NCBI GenBank assembly: GCA_964597035.1
Contig: CAZQWM010000054.1
Location: 1 to 14,380, forward strand
Reading direction: 5' to 3'
DNA: 14,380 nt
DNA from: Fen-1362 sp964597035
Lineage (GTDB): Bacteria; Planctomycetota; Phycisphaerae; Sedimentisphaerales; Anaerobacaceae
The position numbers and the translations under genes are program-made. Position 1 is the first letter of the stretch, and every line of letters begins with the position of its first letter. Positions 1-5,841 of this stretch are shown in pieces. The notes below the pieces were generated by a model. The model saw only the letters and a program-made list of their open reading frames with translations, did not search any database and had not been told where the DNA came from.

Positions 1-2
1 AG

Positions 3-143
3 TTTCTACAAAGATTCCGGGCGACGATTATCGGTGCGGCCCTTATCGGGACGGATTTTGTCTGGCTGCAGTTTCCTTACTATATCCTCGGCTCGGTCGT
101 TTCGATATTCCTGCTTTCGATATTGGCTGAGAAGGGCTCCTGA
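3..143 (+). CDS. 3' end of a membrane protein gene (partial)
   Basis: An open frame enters from the left edge and stops at TGA 141-143, giving the last 46 residues of a protein. The tail is strongly hydrophobic: a stretch starting at ATIIGAALIG and a second running PYYILGSVVSIFLLSILA, followed by a short charged end (EKGS). This looks like the C-terminal one or two transmembrane segments of an integral membrane protein. The codons read smoothly and the stop is followed by non-coding sequence, which supports a real gene end. Too little is present to name a family. A 64-residue frame starting at 34 covers the same bases but is rich in Arg, Ser and Cys and looks like a shadow. Confidence 0.55.
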   Translation, partial: FLQRFRATIIGAALIGTDFVWLQFPYYILGSVVSIFLLSILAEKGS

Positions 144-200
144 AAAATCGTTTGCATTGCTCGGCCTTTGTCTTCAATGTCCGCCGGTCACCAAAAGCGA

Positions 201-243
201 GTTGATGAGTCGATGGGTAAGTGAGTAGATGGGTAAGTAGGTG
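201..243. repeat. Degenerate short tandem repeat, 16-bp period
   Basis: The 11-mer GATGGGTAAGT occurs at 212-222 and again at 228-238. The two 16-bp units (212-227 and 228-243) agree at 13 of 16 positions, and a poorer partial unit lies just upstream from about 201. It sits in the non-coding gap between the membrane protein tail and tRNA-Cys. No function is evident. Confidence 0.5.
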
Positions 244-269
244 TAAGAATTGCTTATGAGAAAAATATG

Positions 270-297
270 TTGCAAAAGCCACTTTTTTGAGTAAATT
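270..297 (+). promoter_or_regulatory. Putative sigma70-type promoter for tRNA-Cys
   Basis: TTGCAA at 270-275 and TAAATT at 292-297 are separated by 16 bases. A start near 304 would give about nine bases of 5' leader before the mature tRNA at 313. The match is moderate, but the position fits a tRNA promoter. Confidence 0.4.
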
Positions 298-312
298 GTG
301 GGTTCCATTAAG

Positions 313-386
313 GGCGGCGTAGCCAAGTGGCCTAAGGCGACGGTTTGCAAAACCGTTATTCGTGGGTTCGACTCCCACCGCCGCCT
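313..386 (+). tRNA. tRNA-Cys (GCA)
   Basis: A full cloverleaf folds. The acceptor GGCGGCG (313-319) pairs with CGCCGCC (379-385). The anticodon stem ACGGT/ACCGT encloses the loop TTGCAAA, which gives anticodon GCA. The T-arm GTGGG/CCCAC encloses TTCGACT. The discriminator base is T (386), the U73 expected of a cysteine tRNA. The CCA end is not encoded. It points toward the flavin reductase gene on the other strand, which ends 13 bases away. Confidence 0.95.
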
Positions 387-399
387 TCATATCAAAAGG

Positions 400-903
400 T
401 TATCGAGCAGGGCCTAATTTGTGGCCGGAGCCGAGGGAGTATAGGCGTTTTTTGCATCTGGTATTTACGTGCGAGCAGATAACTTTGCCGATGAAGGTTA
501 TGTGATCGCCGGTGGGAATCTGCCTGACAAGCCGGCATTCGAAATTGGCCACCGCATCTGTCAGCAATACCGATTTAATTTTCCTGGCGGGGCGAATCTT
601 GCACTTGAATTCAGCAAGCTTGTCGGTGTCTTTGCCGGAGTGCGAGCCGAAGAACAGGGCCGCCTTGGCCATATCGGATGACGGGTACGCAATCGTAAAG
701 CATTTCGAGTGTCGTATACATTTGACGGTATAGTGGCCCTTATACAGGCCGACGGCCATCATCGGCGGGTCATACGAGGCAATCATTGTCCAGCCAAGCG
801 TCACAGGATTGGCCTTGCCTGATTTGTCTTTCGCAATGGCTATTACGACCTGTTCAGGGTATTTGGTTTTGATTGCCTGCTCATATTTGACCTGTTTTTG
901 CAT
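400..903 (-). CDS. Flavin reductase-like FMN-binding protein
   Basis: This 167-residue protein resembles the flavin reductase-like (DIM6/NTAB, flavoredoxin-type) split-barrel family, which binds FMN and passes electrons from NAD(P)H to flavin or to a partner. Supporting segments are the NPVTLGWTMIAS..PPMMAVGL stretch at about residues 33-55 (usual start of the FMN-binding domain) and GDHITFIGKV near residue 132 (the typical GDH..F.G.V strand). The length suits a single-domain member. I chose the ATG at 903 because GGGAG lies about eight bases upstream; a longer frame reaches 987 but has no such site and runs into the proC leader. It diverges from proC. The true electron donor, acceptor and physiological role cannot be told from sequence. 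Confidence 0.8.
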   Translation of the reverse strand: MQKQVKYEQAIKTKYPEQVVIAIAKDKSGKANPVTLGWTMIASYDPPMMAVGLYKGHYTVKCIRHSKCFTIAYPSSDMAKAALFFGSHSGKDTDKLAEFKCKIRPARKIKSVLLTDAVANFECRLVRQIPTGDHITFIGKVICSHVNTRCKKRLYSLGSGHKLGPAR

Positions 904-931
904 TGCCTTGCTCTCCCATTGGCCGTTATAT

Positions 932-960
932 TCTATCCACTTGTTTTTGGTGATTATAAC
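932..960 (+). promoter_or_regulatory. Possible proC promoter (weak -35)
   Basis: TATAAC at 955-960 is a fair -10 box, 31 bases ahead of the proC ATG, but the hexamer 17 bases upstream (TCTATC, 932-937) is a poor -35. A start near 967 would leave a 24-base leader carrying the AAGGA ribosome-binding site (979-983). Confidence 0.3.
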
Positions 961-980
961 TGATTGGTAACTTCCAACAA
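953..980 (-). promoter_or_regulatory. Putative promoter for the flavin reductase gene
   Basis: Read on the minus strand, TTGTTG (980-975) and a perfect TATAAT (958-953) are 16 bases apart. A start near 946 would leave a leader of about 43 bases containing the GGGAG ribosome-binding site. The -10 box overlaps a possible plus-strand -10 (TATAAC, 955-960) for proC. Confidence 0.45.
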
Positions 981-990
981 GGACCAACGT

Positions 991-1800
991 ATGGGAACTA
1001 TCGGATTCTTAGGAAGCGGGAATATGGCAGAGGCCCTTATAAAGGGCATCATTGCCACAAAGCTTTATAAGTCAAAGGATGTTTTTATAAGCGACGTCCG
1101 CAAGGAGCGGCTGGATTTTCTCAAGGGAGAATATGGCGTTGCGCCGGTCGAAAAGAACGCCGAACTGGCTGGTAAGGTTGACACGCTTGTTCTGAGCGTC
1201 AAGCCGCAGAATATGGCCGAGGCACTTGAGAGCGTAAAGTCGGCTGTTCGCAAGGACGCCCTTATTATATCAATCGCCGCGGGAATCAAGGTTGCCAAAA
1301 TCGCTGCCGCTTTAGGTGACGTAGCAATAGTCCGCGTTATGCCGAACACGCCTGCGCTTGTGGGCGAGGGGGCAGCGGCACTATTTGCCAATGAAAAGGC
1401 AAGACCCGTTTTGGATAAGGCCCTGCAGATGTTCCGGGCCGTGGGGCAGGCGGTTGTTGTGGATGATGAGGGGCTGATTGACGCCGTTACTGCTGTTTCT
1501 GGTTCTGGGCCGGCGTATTTTTTCCTGCTGATGGAAGAAATGACGAAAGCGGCTGTTGCACTGGGCCTTACCGAGGAATCCGCCAAGCAGCTTGTTTTAC
1601 AGACGGCCAAAGGTGCGGCTGTTCTGGCCTGCGAGCGGGACAAGGCGGGGGAAGGGCCCGCCGAGCTTCGCCGCAAAGTTACAAGCCCCGGCGGCACTAC
1701 TGAGGCGGCAATAAAGGTCCTCTCGTCGCGCGATTTCGGGCGACTGATTGAAGATGCCCTTAAGGCGGCCTGCGACAGAAGCAGAGAACTGTCCGGCTAA
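991..1800 (+). CDS. proC: Pyrroline-5-carboxylate reductase
   Basis: ProC catalyses the last step of proline synthesis, the NAD(P)H-dependent reduction of 1-pyrroline-5-carboxylate to proline, in the cytoplasm. The 269-residue protein has the usual family length (about 270). Visible motifs are the N-terminal Rossmann dinucleotide site GFLGSGNMAEA (residues 5-15), VMPNTPALVGEGA in the middle, AVSGSGPAYFF at the substrate end, and the ProC C-terminal signature TSPGGTTEAAI. The start at 991 is chosen because AAGGA (979-983) lies seven bases upstream and MGTIGFLGSG is the normal N-terminus; an in-frame upstream start at 964 is unlikely. The gene stands alone, diverges from the flavin reductase gene and ends one base from the ferredoxin stop. 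No other proline genes are nearby. Confidence 0.96.
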   Translation: MGTIGFLGSGNMAEALIKGIIATKLYKSKDVFISDVRKERLDFLKGEYGVAPVEKNAELAGKVDTLVLSVKPQNMAEALESVKSAVRKDALIISIAAGIKVAKIAAALGDVAIVRVMPNTPALVGEGAAALFANEKARPVLDKALQMFRAVGQAVVVDDEGLIDAVTAVSGSGPAYFFLLMEEMTKAAVALGLTEESAKQLVLQTAKGAAVLACERDKAGEGPAELRRKVTSPGGTTEAAIKVLSSRDFGRLIEDALKAACDRSRELSG

Positions 1801-1801
1801 A

Positions 1802-1984
1802 CTACTCAACCACGATAGCTTCGACAGGACATTCGTCCGCTGCCTGCTGGACGGCGTCCTCGTGCACCGAAGGGACCTCTTCGAGTTTTACCTGGGCTAT
1901 GGTCGGGCCCATTTCGAAGACCTCCGGGCAGGTATCGCAGCACAAACCACAGGCAGTGCACGTATCCTCGATTCGAACTCTCAT
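1802..1984 (-). CDS. Small single-cluster [4Fe-4S] ferredoxin
   Basis: A 60-residue acidic protein. Cys9, Cys12 and Cys15 form a CxxCxxC motif (CTACGLC), followed by Cys16 and Cys19-Pro; near the end ECPVEAI supplies the fourth conserved ligand, Cys52. The spacing fits the monocluster [4Fe-4S] ferredoxins of about 60 residues, not the 2[4Fe-4S] clostridial type, because the second half has only one Cys. Such proteins are soluble, low-potential electron carriers; the partner here is unknown. The ATG at 1984 is backed by AAGGGAGA about six bases upstream. It converges with proC, one base separating the two stops. The flavin reductase on the far side of proC is a conceivable redox neighbour, but that is only an inference from proximity. 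Confidence 0.9.
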   Translation of the reverse strand: MRVRIEDTCTACGLCCDTCPEVFEMGPTIAQVKLEEVPSVHEDAVQQAADECPVEAIVVE

Positions 1985-2029
1985 ACCTGTCTCCCTTATC
2001 CGTTATATGTTCTTCAATTTGCTGATATT

Positions 2030-2058
2030 GTATTAGCCAGCCGGCTGATTACGTTCAA
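2030..2058 (-). promoter_or_regulatory. Putative sigma70-type promoter for the ferredoxin gene
   Basis: On the minus strand TTGAAC (2058-2053) and TAATAC (2035-2030) are exactly 17 bases apart. A start near 2023 gives a leader of about 38 bases that includes the AAGGGAGA ribosome-binding site. Confidence 0.5.
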
Positions 2059-2167
2059 GCAAAAAAACCGCAAATCGCAATGTTATTCTGGAAATTATGG
2101 CATCTGTTGTTATACTGCAACTGCCGGAATAGTAAATTGGAAATTTAAAACAGCGAATCAATTTTAC

Positions 2168-2265
2168 CGGCCGGGTCCCATGCAGACCGAGCCCGCGAAC
2201 CTGGTCAGGCGGGGAACCGAGCAGCCATAAGCGTGGCCTTGGCCGTGCCGTGGCAAACCCGGCCG
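2168..2265 (+). ncRNA. ffs: Signal recognition particle RNA, small bacterial (4.5S) type
   Basis: The central hairpin contains the hallmark SRP core: ACCTGGTCAGG, then GGGGAACCGAGCAGCCA with the asymmetric-loop and GGAA-type tetraloop region, then TAAGCG. The two ends pair perfectly over nine bases (CGGCCGGGT at 2168-2176 with ACCCGGCCG at 2257-2265), giving a rod of about 98 bases. This RNA binds Ffh and targets membrane proteins during translation. It lies 32 bases before dnaX, an arrangement also seen in Bacillus subtilis (scr-dnaX). The exact 5' and 3' ends are inferred from pairing. I see no strong promoter; TTGTTA (2107) with TAGTAA (2130) at 17-base spacing is the best but weak candidate. 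Confidence 0.92.
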
Positions 2266-2297
2266 ATCTTTTATTGGTTATCAATAATCAATTTGTT

Positions 2298-3926
2298 ATG
2301 GCTTATACAGTACTCGCTCGTAAATATCGTTCTCAGACATTTGATGACGTTGTCGGTCAGGACCCGATTGCCCAGACGCTGAAAAACGCAATAAAGACCG
2401 GCAGGGTTGCTCACGCATATCTTTTCACCGGAACCCGTGGGGTCGGCAAGACTACCATGGCCAGGATTCTTGCAAAATCCCTGAACTGTCTGGCATTCGA
2501 TGAGCCGACGCCTGAGCCGTGCTGCAAATGCGACAGTTGTGTTTCAGTTAACCTTGGCGAGGACATCGACGTAATCGAAATCGACGGTGCCTCGAATCGA
2601 GGCATTGACAGTATCCGTGAGCTTCGGGACAACGCGATATATCGTCCGGCACGGGCGAGGTTCAAAATTTATATTATTGACGAAGTTCATATGCTGACGG
2701 CTGAGGCGTTCAATGCGCTTTTGAAGATTCTCGAAGAGCCGCCGACGCACGTTAAATTCATCTTCGCCACGACCGAGCCGAACAAGGTAATCGCAACCAT
2801 CCAGTCCCGCTGCCAGAGATTCGATTTCAGAAACATCTCCCCCAGTCTTATCGCCCGTCAACTCGCCAGTATTCTCGAGCAGGAAAACATTAAGTATGAC
2901 GAGGGACTGATTCTTCCTTTAGCGAAAATGGCCAATGGCTCGATGCGGGATGGTCTAAGTTTGCTTGACCGGCTTATCAGCACGGGCGTGGAGCCGTTGA
3001 CCGCTGAATTGCTCGAGCAGTATCTCGGCTGTCCGGACAGCGAGAAAGTATATGAGCTTGTCGGCTCAATCGGCGACAGCAACGCTGCGGGTGCACTGGC
3101 CGCGGCCGGTGAGTTAACCAACGCCGGGCTTGGCGAGGTCCAGATTGCAGACGCATTAGTCGATTGTATGCGTGACCTGATGGTTCTCAAAGCGGCAGGG
3201 GCCGGCAGCGACTTAGTTATCCTCACGGACCAGCAGAAAAAGCGAGTTGAAGAACTGGCTGCGAAGTTCGACGTAGCCGGACTGGTTTACGGCATAACAA
3301 CGCTCGAAAAACTGCGATGGTCTCTGAAGAACAGTGACGCCGCCAGGCCACTTTTAGAAGCGGTGATTATTCGCCTGGCAATGAGCGAACATTTTCTTAA
3401 CGTTGACCAGCTTCTGTCCAAATCGCCGCCTGCTCAGGATAAAAAAAAAGTAAAAAGTGAGCAGAATACGACTATCGTTGCGGAGCAGCAAGTAGCATCT
3501 GCGAAAGCAGGAGCCGAGTCGGCCCAGGTTGGCGGGCTGGAGTCAGTAAGAAGCAACTGGGAAAAAACACTGGCGGTTATTCGTGAGCGTCTGGGGTCGG
3601 GAACGGCCGGTCTGTTAACTTGTGCTCAGCCCGTTCGGTTCGAGAACGGGACCTTGACGCTGGAATTCGGCGCCTCGGCTGCTGTTCAGAAAAAGATGTG
3701 TGAGGGTAACGGCCGGATTGAACAGATAGCAGAAGTCTGTAGTGAGCAGTTGGGAACTGACGTGCGGGTTGAATTGCAGATTGCCGAAGGAGAGACTCAG
3801 ACGGCCGAGGAACCTGCCCAACCAAGAACAAGGAGCCAGAGGCAAATCGAGATGATAAACGACCCGGCCGTGAAGACCGTCCTTATGGGCCTCGATGCCA
3901 CCATTGCTGGTATCGAAGAGAGTTAA
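2298..3926 (+). CDS. dnaX: DNA polymerase III subunits tau/gamma (clamp loader ATPase)
   Basis: DnaX is the AAA+ motor of the replicative clamp loader and, in its long tau form, ties polymerases together. In this 542-residue protein I see the N-terminus MAYTVLARKYRSQTFDDVVGQ, Walker A GTRGVGKTT (residues 45-53), the zinc module with Cys64, Cys75/76, Cys78 and Cys81, Walker B IIDEVHML at about 126-132, and the sensor/arginine-finger segment SRCQRFDFR near 170. The collar domain ends near residue 370; a low-complexity linker and a divergent tau-type tail follow. ATG 2298 is the normal family start; an earlier in-frame ATG at 2250 lies inside ffs. No clear Shine-Dalgarno precedes it. A run of nine A residues at codons 382-384 may produce a gamma form by slippage. 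Its stop overlaps that of the convergent membrane gene. Confidence 0.95.
   Translation: MAYTVLARKYRSQTFDDVVGQDPIAQTLKNAIKTGRVAHAYLFTGTRGVGKTTMARILAKSLNCLAFDEPTPEPCCKCDSCVSVNLGEDIDVIEIDGASNRGIDSIRELRDNAIYRPARARFKIYIIDEVHMLTAEAFNALLKILEEPPTHVKFIFATTEPNKVIATIQSRCQRFDFRNISPSLIARQLASILEQENIKYDEGLILPLAKMANGSMRDGLSLLDRLISTGVEPLTAELLEQYLGCPDSEKVYELVGSIGDSNAAGALAAAGELTNAGLGEVQIADALVDCMRDLMVLKAAGAGSDLVILTDQQKKRVEELAAKFDVAGLVYGITTLEKLRWSLKNSDAARPLLEAVIIRLAMSEHFLNVDQLLSKSPPAQDKKKVKSEQNTTIVAEQQVASAKAGAESAQVGGLESVRSNWEKTLAVIRERLGSGTAGLLTCAQPVRFENGTLTLEFGASAAVQKKMCEGNGRIEQIAEVCSEQLGTDVRVELQIAEGETQTAEEPAQPRTRSQRQIEMINDPAVKTVLMGLDATIAGIEES
3441..3449 (+). promoter_or_regulatory. Candidate slippage/frameshift site (A9) in dnaX
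   Basis: Nine consecutive A residues encode Lys382-384, right after the collar domain. Shifting to the -1 frame reads Ser-Lys-Lys and then TGA at 3458-3460; shifting to the +1 frame meets TAA at 3451-3453. Either slip would truncate the protein to about 384-387 residues, a gamma-like form. Thermus thermophilus dnaX makes gamma by transcriptional slippage on an A9 run, and E. coli dnaX by -1 ribosomal frameshifting on A AAA AAG. No strong downstream stem-loop is evident, so transcriptional slippage is the likelier mechanism here. Confidence 0.55.
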
Positions 3927-4474
3927 CGCCAGGTTGGCTGCTGTTCTACAATTTTACTGCACTGTTTAAGAGTTTTTCTTACCTGCCAGCGGACAAAGCC
4001 GGGTGCGCCTAAGGCCAGATATATACTCAGTCCCAACATTACAACATATTTTACAATATCCGGTTTCGTCGACATAAAATATTCATTCGGTTTGGCAATA
4101 ATGTATCTGCTCAGGGTTACAACCAGGTTTGGAACCGACCAATAAAGGAACAAAACACCCGCAGTTACACAAATAAGGCGAAACGCGACAGCCAGCCAGG
4201 AAACTTGTGTGTCATCGATCGTCTGAGATTCAGCGATTTTGGCGGAAAAGCGATTAGCGCATCGAGCCAGGAAATATACTATCACCAGTGCCATTACGGC
4301 ATATATGCCGATGACTATTATTATTATCATAGGCAAATGCTTAATTTCGGCAGACGCAACTATCGGTATCGCCGCGGCGTTAGATAAAATGTTTAAGAAT
4401 GTTTGCAGCAGAACATACAGACCAACTCCTATCAGCATTATTCTTGCCATCACACGTAATTCATTTTTACTCAT
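3923..4474 (-). CDS. Four-helix membrane protein of unknown function, paralogue B
   Basis: I do not recognise this 183-residue protein. It has four hydrophobic segments (about residues 10-32, 47-70, 95-120 and 142-157), a charged N-terminus and a basic, hydrophilic C-terminal tail. It is a clear paralogue of the gene just upstream: both have W-x3-AFR at the start of helix 3 (here Trp93, Ala97-Arg99) and YL-x2-GAP-x2-VR-x-Q-x-R after helix 4 (here GAPGFVRWQVR). The ATG at 4474 overlaps the upstream stop as ATGA, with GAGGTG a few bases upstream, so the two are probably translationally coupled. It follows phoU and the pst genes in the same direction, which hints at, but does not prove, a link to phosphate. 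Its stop overlaps the dnaX stop. Confidence 0.8.
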   Translation of the reverse strand: MSKNELRVMARIMLIGVGLYVLLQTFLNILSNAAAIPIVASAEIKHLPMIIIIVIGIYAVMALVIVYFLARCANRFSAKIAESQTIDDTQVSWLAVAFRLICVTAGVLFLYWSVPNLVVTLSRYIIAKPNEYFMSTKPDIVKYVVMLGLSIYLALGAPGFVRWQVRKTLKQCSKIVEQQPTWR

Positions 4475-5025
4475 TTTTCACCTCGTGTATTCGCTGTGAT
4501 TACCCGCATTTGCCGGCGCACATAGTGAGGTGCGCCGAAAATCAGATATATTGCGAAAAACCATTTGGTAAGTTCTACCAGGATTCCTGCCAGAGTCTTT
4601 GATGAAAGCTGCGACGATTGGCCCTCAAGCGTCAAATAAGATAAAATGTTCTCACTGTTTATAATGTTCGGGACATAAAAGAACAGAAGTCCTATGCGAT
4701 GATAGAGAATCAGCAAACCGCATAAACAGGCCATCATTCGAAACGCTGTTATTATCCAGGTGCAATTGACTTTTTCACATTGGGAGGCATCCGGTCCGGT
4801 TATCATTCTTGCAAGACCATCGGACTTGAAGAGCAGAATCAGCGATACTGCCAGAGCAACGACTCCTGTGGTTGTTGTGATTATTATTGACACGGTGAAT
4901 GTGTCTTGAGGGCATTTGAGAATCAATCTGCAGACAGCAGAATAAATGCTGCTCAGGAAGCGCATCAACAGATAAACACCCATCGAGGCAAAAAACAATC
5001 TGGCTATCAGGTGCGGCCGGGTCAC
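4471..5025 (-). CDS. Four-helix membrane protein of unknown function, paralogue A
   Basis: This 184-residue protein has four hydrophobic segments (about 8-30, 44-66, 93-119 and 147-164). The loop between helices 2 and 3 contains two Cys (83 and 88). It shares with its neighbour the W-x3-AFR motif (Trp90, Ala94-Arg96), a G-[LV]-L-x-LY segment in helix 3 and the C-terminal GAPHYVRRQMR motif, so the pair arose by tandem duplication. The start is a GTG at 5025 with AAGGA about seven bases upstream; no ATG fits better. It lies 114 bases after phoU and overlaps the next gene by four bases. No domain is recognisable and no enzymatic motif stands out. It might be an accessory to the pst locus or an independent two-gene unit; I found no convincing promoter in the 114-base gap. 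Confidence 0.8.
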   Translation of the reverse strand: MTRPHLIARLFFASMGVYLLMRFLSSIYSAVCRLILKCPQDTFTVSIIITTTTGVVALAVSLILLFKSDGLARMITGPDASQCEKVNCTWIITAFRMMACLCGLLILYHRIGLLFFYVPNIINSENILSYLTLEGQSSQLSSKTLAGILVELTKWFFAIYLIFGAPHYVRRQMRVITANTRGEK

Positions 5026-5139
5026 AGCGTAATCCTTGTGAAAAGGTTTGGTAGATATTTTACTCGCTTACCCGGCGGTATCCACCAATAAATTCCCCGC
5101 GTCCTGCCGGAAATAGTTGCCCCTGTTCGAGCACGCTGC

Positions 5140-5802
5140 TCAGTACTTCGAGACATTTACCTGCGGCATCATGCCGGTTGCGAGAAAGACTATTCGCTCG
5201 CAGATATTTGTGACGCGGTCGGCAATTCGCTCGATGTTATGCGTGGCCCAGATAAGCGGCGTTGCCTTCGGTATCACGTTCGGGTCTTTGACCATACGCA
5301 TCAGCAGGTCATGATAGGCCTCGTCATAGAGTTTATCGACCTCGTCATCTTCGTTGCAGATGGCGTTGGCGGCTTTGGCGTCTCTATCGATTAATGCCTG
5401 TATGCTTCTTTTAAGCATGCTGTTGGCTTTTTCCGCCATTTTGGGAATGAATATCAATGGCCTAAGCAGCGGCTCTTCGCCTATCATAACGGTTATCTGC
5501 GCAATCCCCTCTGCATAATCGCCCATACGCTCCAGCTCGGTAATGATATTCAGCACGGCGATGATTTCGCGCAGGTCGGTGGCGACCGGCTGCTGAAGGG
5601 CGATGAGATTGATACACTTTTCCTCTATCTGCCATCGTTTTTTGTTAATGAGTAAATCGTCGTTGATTATCTGCCTGGCCTGCTCGATATTCCGGTTTCC
5701 GAGCGATTCAACTGAGCGGTTGATTGCCGTAGCGACCATCTCGCTCATCGCTTCCACGTTTTTCGTGAGCCCTTTTATGTGTTCTTCAAAACTTTCCCTC
5801 AT
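5140..5802 (-). CDS. phoU: Phosphate transport system regulator PhoU
   Basis: PhoU is a cytoplasmic, peripheral-membrane protein that links the Pst transporter to a PhoR-type kinase and restrains phosphate uptake. The 220-residue protein has the family length and shows two repeats of the three-helix PhoU fold. Each carries an E-x3-D metal-binding motif: ELERMGDYAEGI at about residues 89-100 and HNIERIADRVTNICER near 190-205. The ATG at 5802 is preceded by an excellent GGAGGT. It follows pstB1 after 39 bases, a gap that contains a perfect palindrome. No phoR or phoB is in the window, so the signalling partner must be elsewhere. The C-terminal tail (MMPQVNVSKY) is ordinary. Confidence 0.95.
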   Translation of the reverse strand: MRESFEEHIKGLTKNVEAMSEMVATAINRSVESLGNRNIEQARQIINDDLLINKKRWQIEEKCINLIALQQPVATDLREIIAVLNIITELERMGDYAEGIAQITVMIGEEPLLRPLIFIPKMAEKANSMLKRSIQALIDRDAKAANAICNEDDEVDKLYDEAYHDLLMRMVKDPNVIPKATPLIWATHNIERIADRVTNICERIVFLATGMMPQVNVSKY

Positions 5803-5825
5803 AATGGTTACCTCCGCAAAATTTG

Positions 5826-5841
5826 TCCCGACCTGTCGGGG
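5826..5841 (-). promoter_or_regulatory. Short perfect hairpin between pstB1 and phoU
   Basis: CCCGAC (5827-5832) and GTCGGG (5835-5840) form a six-bp palindrome with a CT centre, extended by one wobble pair. On the transcribed (minus) strand it starts at the pstB1 stop and is followed by ACAAATTTT, so it could be a leaky terminator, an RNA-end stabiliser, or a dispersed palindromic repeat. The T-run is too short for a strong intrinsic terminator. Confidence 0.4.

Noticed and set aside
43..390. 115-residue minus-strand open frame across the tRNA-Cys gene
   Set aside because: It runs antisense through a well-folded tRNA and the tandem repeat; the apparent motif is translated tRNA.
1065..1697. 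210-residue minus-strand open frame inside proC
   Set aside because: A Ser/Thr/Ala-rich antisense shadow of proC, which is clearly real on the plus strand.
1748..2230. 160-residue plus-strand frame downstream of proC
   Set aside because: It overlaps the end of proC, the antisense of the ferredoxin and the SRP RNA; no family features.
5143..5160. Hairpin GAGCA-GCG-TGCTC region after phoU as a terminator
   Set aside because: The stem (near 5127-5139) has only five pairs and no following T-run; not enough to call a terminator.
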